Assembly (NCBI GenBank): GCA_049426725.1
Contig: JBMSYN010000002.1
Location: 62,001-126,000 of the forward strand
Direction: 5' to 3'
Source: UBA961 sp049426725
GTDB taxonomy: Bacteria > Bacteroidota > Ignavibacteria > Kapaibacteriales > UBA961
DNA length: 64,000 nucleotides
Shown here piece by piece: positions 8,663 through 16,865 of this stretch; positions within the stretch are counted from its first letter, which is position 1, and the number at the start of each line of letters is the position of its first letter. The notes below the pieces were generated by a model. The model did not search any database and was not told the origin of the DNA. It saw only the letters and a program-made list of their open reading frames with translations. The position numbers were made by a program, and so were the translations under genes.

Positions 8663-10786
8663 ATGGAACAACAAAACATAACCATACATCGAGCAAAAAC
8701 GCTTGATTTGCTTCACTCTTCAGTCGAAAGATTAAAGAAGAAGCAGGGTAGTGTAGTCTTTGTTTCCGGTGAAACAGGTTTTGGAAAAACAACCGTTTTG
8801 CGTGTCTTTGAACAAGAAATGCAACAACAAGACAAAGCGCTTGTATCAATGGCTGCATGTCAAGCACCTGTGGGAACGATGCAGGTGGGAATGCTCCAAC
8901 CTTTAGGGCCTTTCCTTCGATTGATTGAAGAATTGAAGTCTGGCGAAAAAGTGATGACGCCGAAGAAAAAGTTGGCTATCAATATTGGTATGACGCTCTT
9001 GACATCAGTACCATATTTTGGTGACTTGGTTGATGCCGTCAAAGAAATTAATCGCGATGTCCAACTCTATAAAAATGAAAAAGAAAAAGCCGAGGGGAAG
9101 AAAGATGAAAAAGCTGAGAAAAAGGATTTATATCTCGAATTCTATAAAACACTTGAGCAGTGGGCTATAAAAAATCCTTTGATTCTCATCCTTGATGATA
9201 TGCATTGGTGCGATGCAGAATCTGCCTTGCTCATTGAAAAGATTTCTGAAAATATTGCAAAACTTCCAATCTTGTTGGTGATTGCATATAGAAAAAGTGT
9301 TGCTGAGGAAACGCTCTCACCACTATTAAGTGTATTGCGAACAATCAAAAACGATGGCAAGGTTTTTCAATTCTGTGATATGGAACCCTTCAATACTGAT
9401 GAAGTGCATGAATTATGTGTGAGAATGCTGCATGACTATTCGGGAAATAAAGAATTCGAATCAGTATTATACAGCAAAACCTCCGGCATTCCAAGTGTTG
9501 TCACTGAATATGTTCGCTATTTTTCAAAAGTCACTCCATTCAAGGATGATGGTTCGGTAAAGGACGAATTCATTCGTGGAGATCTTCTCCCATCAAGTGT
9601 TCATGCGGCTTTTTCCAAGTTGATAGAAAATCTTAATGAAGATGAGGTGATGTTGCTTTCATTGTGTGCGGCAGAGGGAGTGGAGAGTAGCGCATTCATC
9701 ATTTCAAAGTTGTTGAATGTTGATATCGTGACAGCGATTCGAAGAATTAAAAGAGTGCAGGCAAAAACCGGTGTTCTGCGAAGTCTGGGTCCTCATGATA
9801 GATACGGCATCAAGACAACCCTCTTTGAATTCACACAAACTTTTTATCGCGATTATTTTGAACGTTCTCTCGAGTATGAAGAAAAAACCGCTATTCATTC
9901 TCAAATGTTGCATGTGCTCAAAGAGCAGGCAGAAGGTTTGGATGAAGTACAACGCTCACAAATCACACCTTATATCGTTGCGCATGCAAATGGTGCCGGA
10001 GAAAAAGAAATTGTGCAACATGGTTTGCTTGAAATTGCTCAGACATCGCAGAATATGGCAATGCCAAGCATAAGTGGTTTTGCATTGCAGCAATATGATT
10101 CAAATATCAGACAGCTTACTCTTTCAGGAGAAGAGGCACCTTTGGAACAGACGCTAAGCCGTACAAGAATAGGTGCAGAATTGCGAGAAGAATTTGGAAT
10201 GAATATCCCAACTATTCAGCAAACAGAATTTCTTGAACAACAAGCAGAAGAAGGAAATGAGGAACAATTGCATGATGCAATCAAACCGGATTCCGCAGCA
10301 ATGGAAAGAGAAATGATTGATGCTTGTGAAGAAGAACTCTATGAACATGCATTGACAATCGGAAATGAATTTCTCGGATTGCATGCAGGTTCAATTCCAA
10401 AACGTGATGAGGCAATGTTGTCTTTGTTGATGGCAAGAATTTCTCTCATTGTTGGTGATTCAGACAGAGCATCAATTTTCCTTAAAGAAACTTCGCAATT
10501 GTCGCAAAAACTCAATGACCCAATCATCATGTGTTTATTGGACAATGCCTATGCCACCTATCATCTTTCCATCAATGATGCCCTTCCGGCTTGGAAACAT
10601 CTTCAAACAGCAGCAAAATCAAGTGTTGATCTAGGCAAAGAATATCAATTGCTAACTATCGCAAATATTGCGCAGCTTCTCTCGGGTACCCGGAAATCTG
10701 AAGCAAATAAGTATAAAAAAGCAGCAAAAACTCTTGCAAAAGCCCTCAATATGCACTCACTTTCACAAGTGATTTCCTCCCTGTAA
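8663..10786 (+). CDS. AAA/STAND-like ATPase with C-terminal helical repeats
   Basis: 707 residues from the ATG at 8663. Walker A GETGFGKTT is at 36-44 and Walker B LILILDD at 173-179, followed by MHW, the pattern of the AAA_16 ATPase module found in LuxR-family (MalT-like) regulators and class III adenylate cyclases. A lysine/glutamate-rich insert lies at about 137-155. Residues from about 330 are helical, and the last 200 look like TPR-type repeats. There is no DNA-binding or cyclase domain at either end, so it may be a signalling or scaffold ATPase whose output domain is missing or separate. Specific function unknown. It stands alone between two terminators. Confidence 0.7.
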   Translation: MEQQNITIHRAKTLDLLHSSVERLKKKQGSVVFVSGETGFGKTTVLRVFEQEMQQQDKALVSMAACQAPVGTMQVGMLQPLGPFLRLIEELKSGEKVMTPKKKLAINIGMTLLTSVPYFGDLVDAVKEINRDVQLYKNEKEKAEGKKDEKAEKKDLYLEFYKTLEQWAIKNPLILILDDMHWCDAESALLIEKISENIAKLPILLVIAYRKSVAEETLSPLLSVLRTIKNDGKVFQFCDMEPFNTDEVHELCVRMLHDYSGNKEFESVLYSKTSGIPSVVTEYVRYFSKVTPFKDDGSVKDEFIRGDLLPSSVHAAFSKLIENLNEDEVMLLSLCAAEGVESSAFIISKLLNVDIVTAIRRIKRVQAKTGVLRSLGPHDRYGIKTTLFEFTQTFYRDYFERSLEYEEKTAIHSQMLHVLKEQAEGLDEVQRSQITPYIVAHANGAGEKEIVQHGLLEIAQTSQNMAMPSISGFALQQYDSNIRQLTLSGEEAPLEQTLSRTRIGAELREEFGMNIPTIQQTEFLEQQAEEGNEEQLHDAIKPDSAAMEREMIDACEEELYEHALTIGNEFLGLHAGSIPKRDEAMLSLLMARISLIVGDSDRASIFLKETSQLSQKLNDPIIMCLLDNAYATYHLSINDALPAWKHLQTAAKSSVDLGKEYQLLTIANIAQLLSGTRKSEANKYKKAAKTLAKALNMHSLSQVISSL

Positions 10787-10860
10787 ATCGAATAGTTACC
10801 ACATCTAATAAGAACTTCTCCAAGAAAAAGAATAATTATCAGTATTCTTTACATTTTTAT

Positions 10861-10897
10861 ATGGCAATATTCTAGTAAATAATGCCATTATTTTTTT
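10861..10897 (+). terminator. Terminator of the ATPase gene
   Basis: Stem ATGGCA (10861-10866)/TGCCAT (10883-10888) with a 16-base loop, then TATTTTTTT. It lies 75 bases past the stop codon. Confidence 0.6.
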
Positions 10898-10913
10898 ATG
10901 TCGGGAAAAAAGC

Positions 10914-10942
10914 TTGACATAATATCTTTATCGTTGCACAAT
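10914..10942 (+). promoter_or_regulatory. Possible promoter upstream of the mraZ leader RNA
   Basis: A perfect TTGACA (10914-10919) is followed after 17 bases by CACAAT, a 4/6 match to the -10 consensus. It would start transcription just before the folded RNA at 10974. The -10 is poor, so confidence is low. Confidence 0.3.
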
Positions 10943-10973
10943 CAAAAAAAGTTTTGTTTTTTTGTACATCTTA

Positions 10974-10989
10974 GTGGGAGAAAGTGGGG
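10974..10989 (+). promoter_or_regulatory. Distal pair of GTGGG boxes (possible MraZ sites)
   Basis: GTGGGA at 10974-10979 and GTGGGG at 10984-10989 are exactly 10 bases apart, the repeat spacing of known MraZ operators (TGGG repeats separated by 5 bases). They also form the 5' strand of the RNA closing stem, so either explanation or both may hold. Confidence 0.4.
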
Positions 10990-11162
10990 GATGTTTGAAA
11001 TGTTCAGTAACCGCACATGTTCATGGAGGGAAGCCATGATCTTGTGTTTTGCCGGAATTCCTTGATTTAAGGCATGCAGCAGCCATGAGGAAGTTCCTTG
11101 GGATTACATTCTGGTCAACTGGAAGTCGATATACACTGAACATATAGCATCCCCTTTCCCAT
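10974..11162 (+). ncRNA. Structured RNA candidate upstream of mraZ (about 190 nt)
   Basis: Long-range pairing closes the element. GGGGATG (10987-10993) pairs with CATCCCC (11148-11154), extended by AAA/TTT and GGG/CCC pairs with small bulges. After an interior loop, ATGTTCAGT (11000-11008) pairs perfectly with ACTGAACAT (11135-11143). Inside is a local hairpin CATGG/CCATG (near 11022-11038) extended by CACA/TGTG. It contains no convincing ORF. Length and the closed-stem/open-centre layout resemble 6S RNA, but I see no sequence signature that proves this. It could also be an mraZ mRNA leader structure. Confidence 0.5.
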
Positions 11163-11352
11163 GCTGATCCCTCCAATCAAAAACCCTTCACAATCCAATT
11201 TATTCCATAACATATTGAAATACAGTGAGTTACACTGCAATAAAGTTCTGTCTGCACTTGTAAAAATCCGATAAAAAAATAATGGCAATAAAAATCCCCT
11301 CTGTTTTTCACTTTTGTGAAGAAATGAAGAAATATCAAGAAAATCACCAAAA

Positions 11353-11463
11353 GTGAGAAAGTGGGTGAAAAAAGTATTGGTGAAGTCATGCTGATTCGTG
11401 ACTTTTGTGTCAAAATTGTGGGTAAAAGTGGGAAAGAGTATTCAATGAAAGCCTAATGTGGGA
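11353..11463 (+). promoter_or_regulatory. Proximal GTGGG box array, probable MraZ operator
   Basis: GTGGGT (11418-11423) and GTGGGA (11428-11433) are exactly 10 bases apart. A third copy, GTGGGA (11458-11463), lies 30 bases further on, again in helical phase. Another GTGGGT is at 11361. The array ends about 140 bases before mraZ. MraZ is known to bind such direct repeats and repress its own dcw operon, so autoregulation is the natural inference. Confidence 0.6.
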
Positions 11464-11601
11464 GATTGTGTCCACGAGACATATTCTCGATTTGCATTAC
11501 AATCGCTTAAGAAAGCCCTCTCATTGAGGAAGTGATATGTAATGATGTTTTGGCAATTGAATGATTTCCGCGAAACACCTTTTTTCATATTCAGAAGAAT
11601 C

Positions 11602-12057
11602 ATGGCTTTTTACAAAGGACAAGAAACATATTCAGTCGATTCGAAGGGTCGAGTGAATATCCCGGCAAAGATGCGCAGGGCTTTGTCTCCCGAAGCACTC
11701 AATACATTTGTGCTTACGAGGGGCTCGGACCGATGCGTAGCTGCATATCCTTTGGATGAATGGCGTAGATATGAACTTGAATATGCGAAGCTGAATCAAT
11801 ATGATGAACAGAGCAGATTCTTCTTGCGTACTGTTCTTGCATGGAGTGAAGAGGTAGAGCTTGATGCTCAGCAAAGGATTATAGTTCCTAGAAAGTATTT
11901 GGACTTTGCCGGGATAGATGGAAAAGTTGTCATTGTTGGGATGATAGATCACATCGAATTGTGGCAACCCGAAGAATTCGAAGTATATCTTGGAAAGTTC
12001 GAAGCAAGTTATGAGCAAGTTGCTTCACAGGTGATGCAGCGTCCGAATGGGCAATAA
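11602..12057 (+). CDS. mraZ: Transcriptional regulator MraZ
   Basis: 151 residues from the ATG at 11602. The longer frame starting at 11542 lacks family similarity. Two AbrB-like half-domains are visible: DSKGRVNIPAKMR near residue 12 and DAQQRIIVPRKYL near residue 92. MraZ forms a ring that binds GTGGG-type repeats upstream of its own gene and controls the division and cell-wall cluster. Matching repeats are present upstream. The 3' end overlaps the rsmH start by 11 bases, implying translational coupling. Confidence 0.95.
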   Translation: MAFYKGQETYSVDSKGRVNIPAKMRRALSPEALNTFVLTRGSDRCVAAYPLDEWRRYELEYAKLNQYDEQSRFFLRTVLAWSEEVELDAQQRIIVPRKYLDFAGIDGKVVIVGMIDHIELWQPEEFEVYLGKFEASYEQVASQVMQRPNGQ

Positions 12058-13015
12058 GAAGCAATACAAGGCAAAGCGGAGACCGCGAGTATCCGATAAT
12101 CCCGAGATTCAGGAATATGACTATCATTTGCCGGTCATGCTTCATGAATGTATAGATGCATTGATGACATGTGGTCCTGATGGAACATATATCGATGGCA
12201 CGCTGGGTGGCGGAGGTCATACCGCAGAGATACTTTCCCGCTTGAATGAACAAGGCACTTTGATTTCTTATGATGCGGATCCAGATGCAATTGCACATTG
12301 CACGGAAAAATTTACAAGCATCATCGAAGCACAACCGGGTCAATTATACCTTAGGAACAAGAATTTTGTTTCGATGATTGAGGATGATATCAGAGAGCAA
12401 AGCATTTCTGGAGTATTACTTGATTTGGGAGTATCATCCAGGCAATTGGATAAAGGACAGCGAGGCATTAGTTATCGCTTCAATACAAAACTTGACATGC
12501 GATTCGGTCCGGAGGGGCAAACTGCGGAAGAATTGCTGAATACGATTGAGGAGGGTAAACTCCACCATATTCTGCGAGGTTTCGGGGAAGAACCTTTTGC
12601 AAGAATAATCGCACGGCGGATCGTTGAGCGCCGCCGTGCGGCTCCTCTGCAATCAACATATGATTTGAGACACATCATTGAAGAATGCGTTCCACCTCAC
12701 ATTGTTTCAAAATCACTTGCAAGAGTCTTTCAGGCAATTCGCATTGCGGTGAATGGGGAATTGGATGTTCTTGAAAGAACAATCAGAGGCATAGTTCCGA
12801 AGCTCATAACAGGTGGTCGCATTGTCATACTTTCCTATCATTCTCTTGAAGATCGCATTGTGAAGCATGTATTCAAAGAACTAGCTTCAAGAAGTGATGA
12901 ACATGAACCATATCTACGCATCATAACCAATAAGCCAATTGAAGCGAGTGAAGAAGAGATTTCCGGGAATCCCAGAGCAAGAACCGCGAAACTTAGAATA
13001 GCTGAAAAGTGTTGA
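12047..13015 (+). CDS. rsmH: 16S rRNA (cytosine-1402-N4)-methyltransferase
   Basis: 322 residues. It methylates N4 of C1402 in the decoding centre of 16S rRNA using S-adenosylmethionine. Visible motifs: YHLPVMLHECIDAL at about 26-39, SAM motif DGTLGGGGHTAEIL, DLGVSSRQLD with RGISYRF, LDMRF, and the C-terminal ILSYHSLEDRIVKHVFKE. It overlaps mraZ, the conserved gene pair heading dcw clusters. The expected next genes (ftsL, ftsI, mur) are absent here, and an unrelated secreted protein follows. Confidence 0.96.
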   Translation: MGNKKQYKAKRRPRVSDNPEIQEYDYHLPVMLHECIDALMTCGPDGTYIDGTLGGGGHTAEILSRLNEQGTLISYDADPDAIAHCTEKFTSIIEAQPGQLYLRNKNFVSMIEDDIREQSISGVLLDLGVSSRQLDKGQRGISYRFNTKLDMRFGPEGQTAEELLNTIEEGKLHHILRGFGEEPFARIIARRIVERRRAAPLQSTYDLRHIIEECVPPHIVSKSLARVFQAIRIAVNGELDVLERTIRGIVPKLITGGRIVILSYHSLEDRIVKHVFKELASRSDEHEPYLRIITNKPIEASEEEISGNPRARTAKLRIAEKC

Positions 13016-13081
13016 AATGCCCACTGATAGCAAATTGATTTGCTATATTGCGATACATTCTCATCAACCAAAAGATTTCAC

Positions 13082-15280
13082 ATGAAACTGCAACAATTCC
13101 TTTTTGCCTTATGCGCTTTCTTGACATTTAGTGCTACCACCATTGCCGCTGAACAAAAATCAGTACAAGAATTAGCAATTCTCACTCCTGATTCACTTGC
13201 GATTCCTTCCTATTTATCACCCCATTTTGGTGATACCGTTATTGTAAAAGGAAGAGCTGGAGTGTCTGTGCTTATCAATCCGTCGGGAGCCGACAGAAGG
13301 CCAATAATGCTTACGGGAAAAGGTTGGTTGACATATCTCTCAAGTGCTGATTCAAGTGCATCGATGAAAGTTGGGATTGCATTGTTTCAGAGGGACACAA
13401 CGATTCGCACAACGCAGTTTGACAAAATTCGTGTTGGTGATGTGATTGAATGTACAGCGATTGTCACAACATTACCATTTGAATTTGATGCATTTTCTCA
13501 GCAGAGAGTTTCATTGCCTGCATTGGAATTGATTTCATCAGTACCAGTGAAAACACTTTCCAAAAATGCGACGCTTGACAATGTACCAACGCTTGAAGTA
13601 TCCCAATTTTATAAAGGTACAAGAGGAAGAAATCCGCAAAGCATTGCATCTATGTATGCTGGAAGAAAAGTGCGTTTCGATTCTGTGGTCATAAGTTCCA
13701 CAAGTCCTGTATTGATGTTGTCCGATGGAAAAGGAAATGAAATTCCGATGGCTGATCAATCAGGATATTTCACAACCAAGAATCACTTTATAGAAGAGTC
13801 TCAATATTCACCGTATACGCTTGGTCAAAAATTATTCAAAGTTGAAGGCTTCATCACGACAAATTTCATTGCCGGTGGTGGCGGTGGCGGTATGGGTGGT
13901 GGTGGCTCGCAATTGTATACATATGCAATTGCCCCGGCTATGCAACAAGATGTGATTGCAGGCCCAAAACCTGCCATCATAAGTTTGGTAGCTCAAAGAC
14001 CTTCAAAGTTGTTTCCATCTTCAAAAGATCAAGTGCAAATCATCTATGATGTGTTAAGTGGAACAAATGTAGTTCCATTTGACAAAATTGCATTGAATGT
14101 TTCAACAGATGGTGGGACAACATATACTACATATCCTGCTCAGGAAGATCCAACAGGAAGTTGGTTTGGAATAATCCCTGCACAATCAGCGGGGACAATC
14201 GTGAAGTATTATATCAGTGCCATCGATGAAGCGAATAATGCATATCGTTTGCCTGTTTCTTCAGATTATTTCTACAAAGTTGTAGACACCTACCCGAAAA
14301 TTTCCGATGTGAAAAATCCAGATACAGTTAGTGGTACAAGAAATATGCAAGGAGCAACCGTCACGATTGAAGGAATAGTGATGAGTGATTCCTCTGACAT
14401 ATTTGGTGATCGTTTTCAAAATCAAGCAAGAGCAATTATACAAGATGGTATAACTCCATATTCCGGTGCCGCATTTTATAGACAAGGAAATACTTCAAGA
14501 GCAATGTTGCTTAAGCGTGGTCAAAAAGTTCGTGTAACTTCTCGTTTGCAAGAATTTGGTGGCGTTGTGTTCTTTGGAAATATTGATTCATTGGAAGTTC
14601 TTGGTAATGAAACACCATATAATCCCGTTGTCTTGAGCACAGCCAATTTCACTACGAATCCAAACGGTGTTGAGGGTTCAGATCAGTGGCGTGACATGCT
14701 AGTTGAGTTTCCCAATATTGTGATTGGAACAATAGAACCATCCGCTCCTCAATCAACCGGAGAATTCATCATTGTTGATCAATCTTTGCAACAAGACATG
14801 TTGAAAGGAATCCGTGTAGAGACCGATGAAAGTACATTGAAATACACAACAAGAGACAGCATTGTAAAAGTCACCAATCGCGTGAAACCAACAATTGGTG
14901 AAAAGGTTGATTTTGTGCGTGGGATCATTGGTGCAGATTTTAGAAGCAGACGCTATAAATTGGTACCAAGATTTGATAGAGATTTCAGTATCGTGACATC
15001 CATCAATGAACAATCAATTGAGCAGAATTCAGTGTTTGTATATCCAAATCCGGCTTTTGAAAGAATGGTTATATCATTCGATGCGAAAAGTTCTGAAAAT
15101 CCCCGGATTCAAATATCGGAATTGATTTCAGGCAGAATTATTCATGCATTCGAGCAGACAGGTCATATCGGTAATCATCGCATAGAATTCAATGTTGCGA
15201 ATTTCCCATCGGGATTATATTCCATTGCAATTCATTATGGTAAGAATGTACACATCATTCCAATGACAATTCAACATTGA
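13082..15280 (+). CDS. Secreted protein with OB-fold-like region and T9SS sorting tail
   Basis: 732 residues from the ATG at 13082. A signal peptide (FLFALCAFLTFSATTIAA) directs Sec export. The central part has a Gly-rich linker (AGGGGGGMGGGG, about 266-277), then an Ig-like segment ending in the KYYISAIDEANNAYRLP pattern (about 360-400). Next is a stretch resembling extracellular OB-fold domains (VTIEGIVMSDSS ... KRGQKVRVTSRLQEFGG). The last 80 residues are a type A T9SS tail: VYPNPAFERMVISFDA ... FPSGLYSIAIHYG. It is probably exported and surface-anchored or released. No enzyme signature was recognised. The stop overlaps a TTG ahead of rpe, suggesting co-transcription. Confidence 0.75.
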   Translation: MKLQQFLFALCAFLTFSATTIAAEQKSVQELAILTPDSLAIPSYLSPHFGDTVIVKGRAGVSVLINPSGADRRPIMLTGKGWLTYLSSADSSASMKVGIALFQRDTTIRTTQFDKIRVGDVIECTAIVTTLPFEFDAFSQQRVSLPALELISSVPVKTLSKNATLDNVPTLEVSQFYKGTRGRNPQSIASMYAGRKVRFDSVVISSTSPVLMLSDGKGNEIPMADQSGYFTTKNHFIEESQYSPYTLGQKLFKVEGFITTNFIAGGGGGGMGGGGSQLYTYAIAPAMQQDVIAGPKPAIISLVAQRPSKLFPSSKDQVQIIYDVLSGTNVVPFDKIALNVSTDGGTTYTTYPAQEDPTGSWFGIIPAQSAGTIVKYYISAIDEANNAYRLPVSSDYFYKVVDTYPKISDVKNPDTVSGTRNMQGATVTIEGIVMSDSSDIFGDRFQNQARAIIQDGITPYSGAAFYRQGNTSRAMLLKRGQKVRVTSRLQEFGGVVFFGNIDSLEVLGNETPYNPVVLSTANFTTNPNGVEGSDQWRDMLVEFPNIVIGTIEPSAPQSTGEFIIVDQSLQQDMLKGIRVETDESTLKYTTRDSIVKVTNRVKPTIGEKVDFVRGIIGADFRSRRYKLVPRFDRDFSIVTSINEQSIEQNSVFVYPNPAFERMVISFDAKSSENPRIQISELISGRIIHAFEQTGHIGNHRIEFNVANFPSGLYSIAIHYGKNVHIIPMTIQH

Positions 15281-15288
15281 CATTCAAC

Positions 15289-15948
15289 ATGAAGCATCCA
15301 TTAATCATAGCCCCATCTTTACTTTCTTCGGATTTCTCGCAATTGAAATCCGAAGTGCAGAGATGCGAACAGGCAGGCGCGGATATTTTGCATGTGGATG
15401 TGATGGATGGACATTTTGTACCGAATATCACGATAGGTCCTTTGATAGTTGAAGCCATTAGACCTCACACGAATTTACCCCTTGATTGTCATTTGATGAT
15501 CAGCAATCCTGATGCATATATTCCTGCCTTTGCAAAGGCGGGTGCTGATTGGATTTCTGTTCATGTTGAGGCATGTCCGCATTTGCACAGAACAGTTGGT
15601 ATGATAAAAAATCTCGGGAAAAAAGCCGGCATAGTATTGAATCCATCAACACCGATTGAATTTGCTCTTGAAGCGGCAAAAGATGTCGATTTCATCTTGC
15701 TGATGTCTGTCAACCCCGGCTTTGGTGGTCAGGCATTCATTCCACATGTTCTGGAAAAGTCGAGAAAGCTTCGCTTGTATTTGGATGAGAATGGCTTGGA
15801 ACATGTTGAGCTTGAGATTGATGGCGGCATCAAGCCGGATATGACAAAAGAAGTGATGGAAGCGGGAATAAATATCATTGTCAGCGGATCCGGAATTTTC
15901 TCAGGAGATCTTGCCAATAATATCGCAATCATGAAATCGCATGCCTGA
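15289..15948 (+). CDS. rpe: Ribulose-phosphate 3-epimerase
   Basis: 219 residues from the ATG at 15289, 8 bases after the upstream stop. It interconverts D-ribulose 5-phosphate and D-xylulose 5-phosphate in the pentose phosphate pathway. TIM-barrel signatures are all present: IAPSLLSSDFSQL at the N-terminus, HVDVMDGHFVPNITIGP with the metal-binding His and catalytic Asp, LDCHLMISNP, LMSVNPGFGGQ and LEIDGGIKPD. Length is standard. It probably shares a transcript with the upstream T9SS gene. Confidence 0.96.
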   Translation: MKHPLIIAPSLLSSDFSQLKSEVQRCEQAGADILHVDVMDGHFVPNITIGPLIVEAIRPHTNLPLDCHLMISNPDAYIPAFAKAGADWISVHVEACPHLHRTVGMIKNLGKKAGIVLNPSTPIEFALEAAKDVDFILLMSVNPGFGGQAFIPHVLEKSRKLRLYLDENGLEHVELEIDGGIKPDMTKEVMEAGINIIVSGSGIFSGDLANNIAIMKSHA

Positions 15949-15953
15949 TTGAA

Positions 15954-16865
15954 TCATTGAACGCTATTCAAGCCTTTCCATATTCTGCTCATGACTGCAT
16001 GAGGCAATAGTGCAATTGCAACTTTCATTGGCAAAATATTCGCCAATCTCTGCGTGATATTTCCCAAAAGGGGATGCAGTAACATTCTGATCAAGCGAGA
16101 TTGCATGTTTTGTTTCAATATCACATTCAATCTGAATAGTTCAGTGAATTCCGGATGCTTAGTTCTGATATACTGCAAATTTCCCCTTCCAAATTCTTCC
16201 ATTTGATTCAAAGCTTCATCAATTGATTTCTGCATGAATGATTCAGCGATTGCTGATTTCGCATGATAGATCTTTGGTTTGAATGTCTTGTGAAGTCGAT
16301 ATGCAAATTCTGTGTCGCCGCCTCCATACCCCTTCATTGCAGCATCTTGACCATTCAGTTCTTGAAAAAACCTTGTGGGCATTCCCAGATTTCCGGTTGT
16401 GATATATTGGAAAGGAATCTGAGCATTATTGGCGAATCGTTTTTTCCCTCTTGTATGCAAATATGCAGCCCAGCGATTTGTATCTGCATTGACATAATTC
16501 AAATCACCTGCAGACACACATTCATGCTGTTCAAGTATTGAAAGGTGATTGGCCAAGAAATCAGGTGAGGGAATTGCATCAGAATCCAAGCAGATTACAT
16601 AAGGAGCATTGAGCAGTGGAAGTGCAAGATTTCTCGTTGCATTTCTTCCATGATTCATACCATCAGGATGTTCTAAAACAACGATGTTCATGGTTGAATT
16701 CAAGCAATATGCTTGTACTGATTCTTGTGTTCCGTCAGTAGATCCATCAATGCAAATCAATAATCGAAAATCCTTTACTGTTTGAGATTTGAAGCCGGAC
16801 AAACAATTCAGCAATTCATTGCAATTGTTATAAGTGGGAAGAATGATGTCGAACAGAATGCTCAT
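15954..16865 (-). CDS. Glycosyltransferase family 2
   Basis: 303 residues with a GT-A fold: DIILPTYNNCNELLNCL at residues 6-22, ICIDGSTDGTQE at about 37-48, the metal-binding acidic motif CLDSDAIPSPDF at about 94-105, and a late GGGDTEFAYRLHK segment typical of family 2. It transfers a sugar from a nucleotide donor to a glycan or lipid acceptor that cannot be deduced. It overlaps the upstream flippase gene by four bases, so the two form a small surface-polysaccharide unit. Confidence 0.88.
   Translation of the reverse strand: MSILFDIILPTYNNCNELLNCLSGFKSQTVKDFRLLICIDGSTDGTQESVQAYCLNSTMNIVVLEHPDGMNHGRNATRNLALPLLNAPYVICLDSDAIPSPDFLANHLSILEQHECVSAGDLNYVNADTNRWAAYLHTRGKKRFANNAQIPFQYITTGNLGMPTRFFQELNGQDAAMKGYGGGDTEFAYRLHKTFKPKIYHAKSAIAESFMQKSIDEALNQMEEFGRGNLQYIRTKHPEFTELFRLNVILKQNMQSRLIRMLLHPLLGNITQRLANILPMKVAIALLPHAVMSRIWKGLNSVQ

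Noticed and set aside
10974..11162. RNase P RNA or tmRNA upstream of mraZ
   Set aside because: The element is about 190 bases, too short, and lacks the RNase P ACAGAA/GGCUUA-type cores and the tRNA-like ends of tmRNA.
11177..11413. Small minus-strand frame in the mraZ leader
   Set aside because: Low complexity, overlaps the GTGGG region, no start context and no recognisable protein.
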